Position numbers and translations under genes: made by a program
Notes under the pieces: generated by a model
The model's database searches: none
What the model was told of the DNA's origin: nothing
Seen by the model: the letters and a program-made list of their open reading frames with translations, nothing else
In this document: piece by piece, positions 1-8,573 of the stretch
Numbering within the stretch: position 1 is the stretch's first letter
Layout: each line of letters begins with the position of its first letter
From: Amycolatopsis orientalis DSM 40040 = KCTC 9412
GTDB taxonomy: Bacteria; Actinomycetota; Actinomycetes; Mycobacteriales; Pseudonocardiaceae
DNA: 64,000 nucleotides
Assembly (NCBI RefSeq): GCF_000478275.1
Contig: NZ_ASJB01000086.1
Span: 1-64,000, forward strand
Reading direction: 5' to 3'

Positions 1-45
1 ACACGCGGGCCGAATCCACCAACAAGAGGAATGTATTTTTCACGC

Positions 46-1128
46 TTAACTTAGCGGCATTGCGATGTGGTGTGCGGTGCAGCGCGGCACCGGCATGTCA
101 CAGCCCGGGAACGCGCAGCCACCGTCGCGGAGGGTCAACGTATACTTCTGAGCCAGGGACACGGTGCGTTTCGACCGGCCGATGTCCAAGGGTTCGCCCG
201 CGGTGCCGAGGACTCCGGGCCGGACCCGGGCATCGCAGGCGAGGATGCGGGCATCGGTCGCGCTGATCGGCCCGACCAGATCCAGATGCGCTTCACCGAT
301 GTCCCGGATCAAATCCTCATACGACATGGTCACCAGGATGTGAGTGGCTTCCCCGGCTTGCCCGGGGAGATTCCGACTCGTCGTCTTGAGACGCACATAG
401 TCGGTGAAGGCATCGCCGTAGCGTTCGTTCTGGGTCCGCGAGTCCCGGACTCCATCGATGGCTTTGTGGGGTTTGGCCATCGGGTCGAGGTCGGACTTCA
501 GGCGTGCATAGGTTTCCAGGTCCAACGTGGCTTTGAGGCCGAGGGTGCCGTCACGGTGTTTGACGAACCGCAACTCCGGCCGCACATCCTTCGGATCCTC
601 GTTCCGCGGCTCCTTCCCGTCCGGGTCCAGCTCGTCCAGCAGACGACGGCCGGCCCGGGCGAGCTGCCGGGGACCCGCCCGGCGGGCCAGATCGACCAGG
701 ATCTTCTCCCCACCCCGCACCTTCTCCTCGGGGACGGTGGACGGGATCCTGGCGAGGATGCGGATGATCGCGTCGACCTGCGCACCCCCGATCGCGCCTT
801 CGGCGGCGGCGTCGGCGGTCAAGGGCGCCAGAGGCGGTACGACCTCACCACCCACCACCACGTTGGGATACAACGCCAGCACCCGATCGGCACGAGCAGA
901 CGCTTCCTTGTCCGTGACCAGGAAGTCCTCAAAAATCATCGCCGCCAACGTCGAATGACCACTACATCCACGAACACCCCGGTTATTGATTTCCGCCAGA
1001 ATCGCATTCTGCTCCGCATCCAACCGACGCTGCAGAACTTCCAATTCCTGCTTGCGAGCATGCAGCGTCGCCGTATCCACACGCCACCACTCGTAGCGCA
1101 TCGTCTCGGGTCTGTTATCGCTGGCCAC
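46..1128 (-). pseudogene. DUF222/HNH endonuclease-like protein, 3'-truncated
   Basis: The 360-residue product has the long helical DUF222 region (about residues 15-300) typical of the abundant actinobacterial 13E12-type HNH family. It then enters the HNH domain (CAFPGCDMPVPRCTAHHIAM) and stops two residues later. The first zinc-type cysteines and the AHH pair are present, but the Asn and last His of the HNH motif and the usual C-terminal tail of about 40-80 residues are missing. The DNA after the stop (1-45) is AT-richer and does not restore the frame, so I call it a decayed or truncated copy. The GTG start at 1128 follows TTGAGG; the ATG at 1101 has no ribosome site. The family is often multi-copy; its biochemical role is poorly known. 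Confidence 0.75.
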
Positions 1129-1262
1129 GACCTCAACGCTACCCGCGTTCGAACACTTGTGCTAGCCCCATTTGCGTAGCGAACCCGGTCCGGAAATTCA
1201 CCCGATAGGAGAGCGCGACAACCATCACGCGAATACGCAGAGAAACGAAATCCCGCCAACTT

Positions 1263-1286
1263 CCGCATTTAGCCGACTGAATGCGG
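1263..1286. terminator. Hairpin downstream of the DUF4097 gene, TTTAGCCGACT family
   Basis: Arms CCGCATT and AATGCGG flank a core (TAGCCGACTG) closely related to the palindromes arrayed at 2272-2534. It lies about 40 bases past the stop of the DUF4097 gene, so it probably ends that transcript. Confidence 0.5.
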
Positions 1287-1326
1287 TGGCGCCGCATGGA
1301 GGGCGCCACCGCGTGAACAAAGGGGA

Positions 1327-2145
1327 TCAGACGGCCGCAGGCTGGATGACGATGTCGTCGCGCCGTGTGCGGGCGAAAACCCTGGTACCGCCCACGCCAT
1401 CCGTACCGAAGGAGTTCCGCACCGAACCCTTCGTGCTCTCGGCGTCCACCGTCGCGGCATCCCTGCCGATGCCGACCTCGATGCCGCCGGACGCGTTCAC
1501 CAGGTAGGCCTCCTTGCCCGACAGTCGTCCGATCCGGATCGGGCAGTCGGCCGCCTTCGCGACAACGTCGCCGTCGGCGTGGTCGATGTCGAAGGTCCCG
1601 CTCGCGCTGGAGAGGTCGACGGCGGACCGGGCGTGCCCGATCCAGACCTTCCCGGTCGAACCCGCGCACCTGACAGAGCCCTCGGCCTCGCCGATCCGCA
1701 CGACGGCCGCGCCGCTTTCGACGTCCACGGTCCCGGCGACGTGCCCGATCTCGACGTCGCCGGCCGCCACGTTCCCTCGCACCGCCGTGACGCGCTCGAC
1801 CTGGACGCGGCCCGAGGCCACCTCCAGTACGCAGTCACCGAACCGGCCGTCGGCGTTGACGTCCGACCAAGCCGTGTTCAGGACCAGTTCCGAACCGGTG
1901 GGCACCTGGATCGTGATCGCGACCGAGCCGGCCTTGGCACCCGCCTTCTTCGTCTCGATCGTCAGCACGCCGCCGGTGAGGTCGACCTTGGTGTTCTCGG
2001 CGACCTTCACGTCCGACTTGCTCGTGCCGTCGATCGGTTCGACCAGCACCACCGTGTCCGGGCGTTCGCTCGCGGAGACGCGCACCCGCGCTCCCGCGGT
2101 GGTCAGGGTGGCGGTGATCGGCTTCGGCGTGGTGAAGACGGACAT
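1327..2145 (-). CDS. DUF4097-family beta-repeat protein
   Basis: A 272-residue protein of short beta-strand repeats (GDVEIGHVAG, GTFDIDHADGD, VWIGHARSAVDL) typical of the DUF4097/DUF4098 putative adhesin fold, a right-handed beta structure. It has no signal peptide or membrane segment, so it is probably cytoplasmic despite the 'adhesin' family name. The ATG at 2145 is chosen because GAGGGAGA lies 5 bases upstream and the repeats begin directly after it; the longer reading frame to 2322 runs into the palindrome array. Function unknown. The array of palindromes fills the region upstream of it, and a related hairpin follows its stop. Confidence 0.8.
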   Translation of the reverse strand: MSVFTTPKPITATLTTAGARVRVSASERPDTVVLVEPIDGTSKSDVKVAENTKVDLTGGVLTIETKKAGAKAGSVAITIQVPTGSELVLNTAWSDVNADGRFGDCVLEVASGRVQVERVTAVRGNVAAGDVEIGHVAGTVDVESGAAVVRIGEAEGSVRCAGSTGKVWIGHARSAVDLSSASGTFDIDHADGDVVAKAADCPIRIGRLSGKEAYLVNASGGIEVGIGRDAATVDAESTKGSVRNSFGTDGVGGTRVFARTRRDDIVIQPAAV

Positions 2146-2271
2146 TTCGTTCTCCCTCGTGGTGGTGATCTCTCGGTGTTGAGAGCAACGATCGCCGACC
2201 GGACTGACACGGCACCGCCACCGCGCTGACACGCCGGAGACATCCACAAAGGACGGACGCCCGCCGGCCAC

Positions 2272-2534
2272 CGCAGTTAGCCGACTAAACGCGACCTGCG
2301 GGACAGGGCACCCCGCTGACACCGCGTTTAGCCCGCTAAACGCGGTGGAGTGGGACGGGACACCTCGCCGCGTTTAGCCGACTAAACGCGACGTGTGTGA
2401 CGGCACGCGGCCGGCACCGCAGTTAGCCGACTAAACGCGACGGGGTGGGGCGGGGCACCCCGCCGACACCCGCATTTAGCCGACTAAACGCGATGAGGGG
2501 CACCCTTCGGGCAGGCGTTTAGCTGGCTAATGCC
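2272..2534. repeat. Array of six 22-bp palindromes, core GCGTTTAGCCGACTAAACGC
   Basis: Copies lie at 2272-2293, 2323-2344, 2369-2390, 2418-2439, 2471-2492 and, degenerate, 2514-2534. Each is a hairpin with arms close to CGCGTTTAG/CTAAACGCG and a 4-base loop (CCGA, CCCG or CTGG). Unit spacing is 43-53 bases. Spacers are GC-rich and similar to one another (GGGACGGGACACC-like), so the whole unit is tandemly repeated, unlike a CRISPR array. It occupies most of the 403-base gap between the ligase and DUF4097 genes, both on the minus strand. Possible roles are multiple operators, a stacked terminator or a REP-like array; none is shown. Confidence 0.85.
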
Positions 2535-2548
2535 GTGGGTGGGGCGGG

Positions 2549-3514
2549 TTAATTCGGGGACGGGAGTACGACGTCCTCGGGTGCCTTGTCCGCCCGCAAC
2601 CCCCGCCACGTCGTATGCCGCAGCCGCCCGTCCGGGGTCCAGTTCCGGTGCACGACCTCGCCGACCAGCTCCGGCGACACCCAGCGCACGCCCCGGGCCC
2701 GGTCGCGCGGGACCTCCGAGTCGAACGGCGGCTTCTTCCTGGCCAGCGGGGCGAGCCGGGTGTGCAGGTCTTCGAGGACCTTTTCGCTGAACCCGGTCCC
2801 CACGTCGCCGATGTACCGCAGCTCGCCGGATTCGTCGTGCGCCCCCAGCAACAGGGCCCCGAGCGTCCCCGAACGACGTCCTTCGCCGGGCCGCCAGCCG
2901 CCGATCACGACCTCTTGGGTGTGCCACAGCGCCCGTTTGATCCATTGCCGCGTGCGCTTACCGGGGTAATAACGGCTGTCGAGCTTCTTCGCGACCAGCC
3001 CTTCGAGGCCGTGCTGCCGGACGACTTCGAGGAGCTGATCAGGCGAGATGTCGTCGTCGGTGTAGCCCGGTGGGATGACCAGACGGCCACCCGGCGTCAC
3101 GGAGGCGAGCAGTTCCCGCCGGGCACTGTAAGGCTCGTCGAGGAGGACGGTGCCGTCGAGAAGCAGCACGTCGAAAGCGAAGAAATGCACCGGGCTGCGC
3201 TCCAGCAGCGACGCGTCCGGCGTGCGGAGGTGCCGTGTCTGCAGCAACGGGAAACTCGGCCGTCCCTGGTCGTCGAGGACCACTATCTCGCCGTCGAGGA
3301 CGGCTTCGCGGCCGTCGAGGGCGTCGCCGGTGACGTCCGGGTACGTCGCGGTGATGTCGAGGCCGCGACGGCTGGTCAGGCGCGTCTCACCGTCGCGGGC
3401 GACGCGCAGGCAGCAGCGGTAGCCGTCCCATTTGTATTCGTACCCCCACCCGCCGGTGGGCAGGTCACCGTCGGTCGCCAGCATCGGGGCGATCGCGTCC
3501 GGCACGGTACTCAT
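2549..3514 (-). CDS. ATP-dependent DNA ligase (LigD ligase-domain type)
   Basis: Seals DNA nicks and ends using ATP; probably the sealing enzyme of bacterial non-homologous end joining. The 321-residue protein shows the nucleotidyltransferase motifs in order: EYKWDGYR with adenylated Lys28, LDGEI (73-77), FFAFDVLLLDG (111-121), EGLVAKK (171-177) and WIK (191-193). An OB-fold domain follows (about 200-315). It corresponds to the ligase domain of LigD encoded as a separate gene. The divergent neighbour is the matching polymerase domain, and their starts are less than 50 bases apart, which suggests shared control. No Ku gene is in this window. Confidence 0.92.
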   Translation of the reverse strand: MSTVPDAIAPMLATDGDLPTGGWGYEYKWDGYRCCLRVARDGETRLTSRRGLDITATYPDVTGDALDGREAVLDGEIVVLDDQGRPSFPLLQTRHLRTPDASLLERSPVHFFAFDVLLLDGTVLLDEPYSARRELLASVTPGGRLVIPPGYTDDDISPDQLLEVVRQHGLEGLVAKKLDSRYYPGKRTRQWIKRALWHTQEVVIGGWRPGEGRRSGTLGALLLGAHDESGELRYIGDVGTGFSEKVLEDLHTRLAPLARKKPPFDSEVPRDRARGVRWVSPELVGEVVHRNWTPDGRLRHTTWRGLRADKAPEDVVLPSPN

Positions 3515-3560
3515 GCCTCACGGTACCCCGGAAACGCCGCCGGTGATCTATCGTCGAGGG

Positions 3561-4478
3561 GTGCCTGAAGAGCGGATAACGGTCGAGGTCGAGGGACGGC
3601 GGCTGGGGCTGTCCAATCTGGACAAGGTGCTCTACCCGGCGCACGGTTTCACCAAACGCGAGGTCCTCGACTACTACCGTCGCATCGCCCCCGCCATGCT
3701 CCCGCATCTACGCGACCGCGCCGCCACGTTCCGCCGGTTCCCGGACGGCGTCGACGGCGAACCGTTCTACGAGAAGAACGTTTCCCGGCACGCGCCCGAG
3801 TGGGTGCGCACCGCGCGGCTGACCAACCGCGGCCGCCGGGGCGGGGAGGAGACGCTCGACTACCCGGTGGTCGGCGACCTCCCGACACTGATGTGGGCGG
3901 CCAATCTCGCCGCGCTGGAGCTGCATGTTCCACAGTGGACGGTCGGCCCGCGCGGCGCTCGGAAATCACCCGATCTGCTGGTGTTCGATCTCGACCCCGG
4001 TCCGCCCGCGGACGTCGTCGACTGCTGCCGGGTCGCCGAGACGCTCAGCGAACTGCTCACCGACGACGGCTTGACGGTGTACGCGAAGACCAGTGGCAAC
4101 AAGGGAATGCAGCTGTACTGCCCGGTGCGCACCCGGTCCGACGAACGCACTTCCGAGTACGCCAAGGCGGTCGCGGAGGAACTCGCGCGCCGGTCACCGG
4201 AAAGCGTGGTCGCCCGGATGACGAAGGCGATCCGCCCCGGCCGGGTGTTCATCGATTGGAGCCAGAACAACACCGCCAAGACCACCATCGCGCCCTATTC
4301 CCTGCGCGGGCGCGCCATCCCGACCGTGTCCACCCCGGTGACCTGGGAGGAGGTCGAGGCCTGCCGGAAGGCGGCCGATCTGTTGTTCACCGCCGAGCAG
4401 GTGATCGAACGTGTCGAGGAACTGGGTGACCTGTTCGGGGACATGGCCGAGCACCGCGCGCCCGTGCCCGTCCGGTGA
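3561..4478 (+). CDS. LigD-type primase-polymerase (NHEJ polymerase domain)
   Basis: A 305-residue archaeo-eukaryotic-primase-like polymerase that fills gaps and extends ends during NHEJ. It has the metal-binding FDLDPG motif (Asp143, Asp145), the TSGNKGMQLY motif (about 177-186) and a third acidic residue in VFIDWSQN (Asp232). Length fits a stand-alone LigD_N polymerase domain. The GTG at 3561 gives the family-typical N-terminus (PEERITVEVEGRRL), but GAGGG is immediately adjacent. An ATG at 3513 in the same frame, overlapping the divergent ligase start, is the alternative. It forms a functional pair with the ligase. Confidence 0.9.
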   Translation: MPEERITVEVEGRRLGLSNLDKVLYPAHGFTKREVLDYYRRIAPAMLPHLRDRAATFRRFPDGVDGEPFYEKNVSRHAPEWVRTARLTNRGRRGGEETLDYPVVGDLPTLMWAANLAALELHVPQWTVGPRGARKSPDLLVFDLDPGPPADVVDCCRVAETLSELLTDDGLTVYAKTSGNKGMQLYCPVRTRSDERTSEYAKAVAEELARRSPESVVARMTKAIRPGRVFIDWSQNNTAKTTIAPYSLRGRAIPTVSTPVTWEEVEACRKAADLLFTAEQVIERVEELGDLFGDMAEHRAPVPVR

Positions 4479-4602
4479 GCGCCCCGAACGGCCGGTTGAC
4501 GCGGTCGCGGCGCCGCTCCTAAGGTCGCGATCGACACCAGTTCAGTGCGGCTCCGGGTTCCGCCTCCCCGGCCCGTACGCGAGTCAAGGGACAGCACCCA
4601 TC

Positions 4603-6092
4603 ATGAGGCGTCGATCCGGCGGTGCGTTGTGCACCGTCTTTTCACTCGTGGCCGGTCTGGCCGTCGCGCTCCCGGCCGGAACGGCCGCCGCGGCCACTTT
4701 CAACGTCAAGGACTACGGGGCCAAGGGGAACGGCACGACCGTGGACTCCCCGGCCATCGACAAGGCGATCACCGCCGCCAGCGCGGCACGCGGCGGCGTC
4801 GTCGACTTCCGCCGGGGACCTACCTGGCCAGGACCATCCACCTCAAGAGCGACATCACGCTCAACCTGCGCGCCGGGGCGAAGATCATCGCCTCGGGCAG
4901 CGGGATGGACGCTCCCGAACCGAATCCGTACGACGCCTACCAGGACTTCGGCCACAGCCATTTCCGGAACGCGCTGATCGCCGGTGAGAACGTCGAGAAC
5001 GTCGCGTTCACCGGCACGGGGACCATCGACGGCGACGACGAACTCGAGACGGGTGAGAACATCCCCGCCGGTGTCGCCGACAAGCTGATCTCGCTCAAGC
5101 TCTGCAAGAACGTCAGCCTCACCGACGTCACGCTCCGCCGCGGCGGCCACTTCGCGCTGATCGCCAACGGCTGCGACGGGCTGAAACTCAACCGGGTCAA
5201 GGTCTTCAGCACCGATGACCGGGACGGCATCAACTTCATCAACAGCTCGCGGGTCGAACTCGCCAATTCCCGGATCGAGGCCAGTGACGACGCCGTCGCC
5301 TTCAAGAGCGACTACGCGCTCGGCAGGACCTTCGTCAGCGAGAACAACATCGTCCGTGACTCCACGATCCTCTCGACCGAGAACAACGCCGTGCAGTTCG
5401 GTTCCGAGACCTGTGGCGGCTTCCGGAACACGCGGTTCCGGAACCTGACCATCACCGGCGCCGCCAAGGCCGGCCTGGGCATGGTGTCGATGGACGGCGC
5501 GGTCATCGAGGACATCAGTTTCACCGGTATCACGCTGAGGAAGACCGCCTCGCCGATCTTCCTGCACGTCGGCAAGCGATCCCGCTGCCCGGGGAATCCG
5601 CCGGCCGGCCGGATCCGAAACATCACCTACCGCGACATCAGCGGCACGGACCTGGTCGCGCCCCGCGACATCCCCGGTGACCCGGAGTACGCCAGCACCA
5701 TCTCCGGCCGCGCGGACGCGCCGATCGAAAACGTCACCTTCGACAACGTGAAGCTCACCGTCCCCGGCGGGCATCCGGCCGCCGAGGCCGATCTCGTCCC
5801 GCCGGAGGCGTCGACCACCTATCCGCCGCGGATCTTCGGCAAGCGCCCGGCGTACGGCTTCTGGATCCGGCACGCGGCCGGGATCCGGTTCACCGGCGGT
5901 GAGTTCCGGTTCGCCAAGGCCGACGGTCGCCCGGCGTTCCTCACCGACGACGTCCGCGGCGTCGCGCTGGACGGGGTGCGGGTGGACCGCAGCAACGGCG
6001 GCTACGACGTCGTTTGGCGGAACACGAGCGGCCAGAGCATCACCGGCAGTACGACGACCGGAGGCCAGGCGCTGCGCGTCCGGACGCGGTGA
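4603..6092 (+). pseudogene. Secreted GH28 polygalacturonase-like protein, single-base frameshift
   Basis: The gene is split between two frames. From the ATG at 4603 the first frame encodes a signal peptide (cleavage near residue 31, AGTAAAA) and the family start NVKDYGAKGNG, up to GGVVDF. The continuation PPGTYLARTIHLKSDITLNL lies in the next frame and runs to 6092. The break is at about 4809-4811: TTCCGCCGGGG reads correctly if one C is added. The rest looks intact, with right-handed beta-helix repeats and the DGINF and ASDDAVAFKS segments of GH28-like pectin hydrolases. The canonical GHG is not obvious (NAVQFGSET occupies that region). It is either a true pseudogene or a sequencing error; the family acts on extracellular pectin or related polyuronides. 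Confidence 0.8.
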
Positions 6093-6153
6093 CCCCGGCC
6101 ATGTTTCGACCCCCGGAAGACGGGAAATCCTCAGGTCAGAGGAGTGACCCCGA

Positions 6154-6426
6154 ATGACTGAGAACACCAAGGACCCCGAAGGCTTGTCATACCGAGCCCA
6201 GGCGATGCTCAGAGCCGTGGCACAGGGCCGCGCTGAAATCACCGTCAGCCGGGAACCGGATCTCTACGTCGACGGCCTGCCGTGCAGCGACCAGATCACC
6301 GCCCATCTGCTCGCCCACGCCGGCCTGATCCGGCCGGCCAGGGACGGCACCCCCGGCGGCCGCGTCCCCGCGGAGTTGTCCGAAACAGGACAGGATCTGG
6401 TGGAGCCCTTGGTCGCCGCGGCCTGA
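6154..6426 (+). CDS. Small hypothetical protein, 90 residues
   Basis: Begins with ATG 7 bases after AGAGGAG, a good ribosome site. The product is soluble and has no membrane segment, cysteine pair or recognised domain beyond one Cys (GLPCSDQI). The central part (RAVAQGRAEITVSREPDLYVDGL) resembles short conserved actinobacterial proteins of unknown function. It stands alone between the GH28 relic and a MarR gene. Confidence 0.7.
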   Translation: MTENTKDPEGLSYRAQAMLRAVAQGRAEITVSREPDLYVDGLPCSDQITAHLLAHAGLIRPARDGTPGGRVPAELSETGQDLVEPLVAAA

Positions 6427-6551
6427 CGGCCCTCACCCGGCGAAGACCCCGGAAAAGACCACTGTGGACCCCGTCCCGTTCCGCCTACGATCGGCGGAAC
6501 GGGCGCGCGGGGGTGCGCGCCACCGTACGGGTACCTCCGGGGCCGGTGAGG

Positions 6552-7097
6552 ATGTGGCTGTTGACCGGGTATCACACTCTGGCCGAGACCGAAAACGCCG
6601 TGCGGGCCAAGCTGGGCGGGATCCCGTTGCTGTGGGAGCGGATGGAGGCGGTGGCCAACCTCCACCGCGCCGCCACGGCGGTGCGGCTGCACTTCGAGAA
6701 CTCCGTCCTGCGCACCGCGGGCCTGACCTGGACCGCGTTCGTGGTGCTCTGGGTCGTGTGGATCTTCGGGGAGAAGGAGACCCGGCACGTCGCCGCGGAA
6801 TCCGGGATCACCAAGGGGACCTTGACCGGGGTGATGAAGACGCTGGAGGCGCACGGGCTGGTCACCCGGCGCAAACACCCCGTCGACGGACGGCTGGTGC
6901 TGCTCGCGCTGACCCCGGAGGGTGAGCGGCTCATGCGGGAGCTCTTCCCGGAGTTCAACCAGGAGGAGGCCTTCGTCACCGACAGGCTCACGCCCGCGGA
7001 GTGCACCCAGCTGGCCGCTTCGCTGCGGGAGATCGTCAAGCAACTGGAGGAGAAGGGCGAGGAACGGCGCCAGGCGGCGGCGACCCGGGAGGGCTGA
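6552..7097 (+). CDS. MarR-family transcriptional regulator
   Basis: A 181-residue winged-helix DNA-binding protein. The HTH region contains TRHVAAESGITKGTLTGVMK and is followed by the wing RRKHPVDGRLVLLALTPEG (about residues 107-125), the MarR signature with the Asp-Gly-Arg turn. Helices at both ends form the dimer interface. The ATG at 6552 is preceded directly by GGTGAGG. It sits 77 bases upstream of the decarboxylase-permease pair on the same strand, so it may control that pair. The ligand is unknown. Confidence 0.85.
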   Translation: MWLLTGYHTLAETENAVRAKLGGIPLLWERMEAVANLHRAATAVRLHFENSVLRTAGLTWTAFVVLWVVWIFGEKETRHVAAESGITKGTLTGVMKTLEAHGLVTRRKHPVDGRLVLLALTPEGERLMRELFPEFNQEEAFVTDRLTPAECTQLAASLREIVKQLEEKGEERRQAAATREG

Positions 7098-7174
7098 CCC
7101 CTACCGAAGACGGTTGCGCGAGTACTCCGGCGACTCCTACGTTTTTTGGAGCCGAACGATCGAAGGGCGCCCCG

Positions 7175-8539
7175 ATGGACTTCCGGTACTGGCTCGGTCA
7201 GGCGTTGACGTCGAACGAGGCGTGGGCGGAGACGTTCACCCCCGTCCGGCCGCATCCCTCCCTGGACATCCCCGACGGGCGGTTCGAGACCGCGTTCGAG
7301 GAACTCACCGAGCGGCTGAAGGACAACTACCCGTTCTTCCACCCGTCCTACGCCGGCCAGATGCTCAAACCGCCGCATCCGGCCGCGGTGGTCGGCTACC
7401 TCACCGCGATGCTGGTCAATCCCAACAACCACGCGCTCGACGGCGGCCCCGCGACCGCCGAGATGGAACGCGAGGTCGTCCGTCAGCTGGCCACGATGTT
7501 CGGCTACCAGGAGCATCTCGGGCATCTGACCACCAGCGGCACCGTGGCGAACCTCGAAGCGCTGTTCGTGGCGCGGGAGTCCCATCCGGGCAAGGGGATC
7601 GCCTACAGCGCCGAGGCGCACTACACGCACGGCCGGATGTGCGGCGTGCTCGGCGTCGAGGGACATACGGTCCCGGTCGACGGCCGGGGCGCGATGGACC
7701 TCGACGCGCTCGAAGACCTGGTGCGCACCGGGAAGATCGGCACCGTGGTGCTCACCGCGGGCACGACCGCGCTCGGCACGGTGGAACCGGTCCACGAGGC
7801 GCTGGCCCTGCGCGAACGGTACGGCGTCCGCGTGCACGTCGACGCGGCCTACGGCGGGTTCTTCCGTCTCCTGTCCGGTTTGGACGGTCCGGAAGGGCTG
7901 CCCGAGGCCCCGTGGCTCGCCATCGCCGAGGCCGATTCGATCGTCATCGATCCGCACAAGCACGGCCTCCAGCCCTATGGCTGCGGCGCGGTGCTGTTCA
8001 AGGATCCCGACGTGGGCCGGTTCTACCTGCACGATTCGCCGTACACCTACTTCACCTCGGACGATCTGCACCTCGGCGAGATCAGCCTCGAATGCTCCCG
8101 CGCCGGTGCGGCCGCCGCCGCGTTGTGGCTCACCTTCCGGGTGCTGCCGCCCACTCCCGACGGGTTGGGCCGGGTGCTCGCGGCCGGTCGCCGCGCGGCG
8201 TTGCGGTGGGCGAAACTGCTGGAGGACTCCGAGCGCTTTGACCTGTACCAGCGGCCGGAACTCGACATCGTCACCTACTTTCCGCGCACGGAACCGTTTT
8301 CCCTGTCGAAGATCGACGCCGACAGCGCGCGGATCCTGCGCAACGGCATGGCCGCGGCCAAGGATCCGGTGTTCCTCAGCACGCTGCGGGTGAGTGACCG
8401 GCAGTTCGGTCTGCGTCACACCGGCGCCGAGGCGGACGCGGACGGCGCGAGGATCCTGCGTAGCGTGCTGATGAAGCCCGAAAGCGAGGACCACGTCGAC
8501 CGGCTCCACGAGCGGCTGGAAGAGTTGTCCCGCGGTTGA
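7175..8539 (+). CDS. PLP-dependent amino-acid decarboxylase (group II)
   Basis: A 454-residue pyridoxal-phosphate decarboxylase of the aromatic-L-amino-acid/glutamate/tyrosine decarboxylase superfamily. Lys262 in DPHKHG should form the Schiff base with PLP, and Asp223 in HVDAAYGG should pair with the pyridine nitrogen. The NNHALDGGPATAEMER and TTSGTVANLEAL segments are family-typical. Substrate cannot be read from sequence; tyrosine, aspartate or diaminobutyrate are possible. An amino-acid permease starts 34 bases downstream, so substrate uptake or amine exchange is a plausible joint function. The start is the first ATG of the conserved N-terminus; its ribosome site (CGAAGGGC) is modest. Confidence 0.88.
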   Translation: MDFRYWLGQALTSNEAWAETFTPVRPHPSLDIPDGRFETAFEELTERLKDNYPFFHPSYAGQMLKPPHPAAVVGYLTAMLVNPNNHALDGGPATAEMEREVVRQLATMFGYQEHLGHLTTSGTVANLEALFVARESHPGKGIAYSAEAHYTHGRMCGVLGVEGHTVPVDGRGAMDLDALEDLVRTGKIGTVVLTAGTTALGTVEPVHEALALRERYGVRVHVDAAYGGFFRLLSGLDGPEGLPEAPWLAIAEADSIVIDPHKHGLQPYGCGAVLFKDPDVGRFYLHDSPYTYFTSDDLHLGEISLECSRAGAAAAALWLTFRVLPPTPDGLGRVLAAGRRAALRWAKLLEDSERFDLYQRPELDIVTYFPRTEPFSLSKIDADSARILRNGMAAAKDPVFLSTLRVSDRQFGLRHTGAEADADGARILRSVLMKPESEDHVDRLHERLEELSRG

Positions 8540-8573
8540 GCGCCGCGTACCGCCGCAGACGAATGGATCCGCC

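Noticed and set aside
2272-2534. CRISPR array
   Set aside because: Repeats are regularly spaced and palindromic, but spacers are short (about 21-31 bases) and similar to each other, repeats vary and no cas genes are present.
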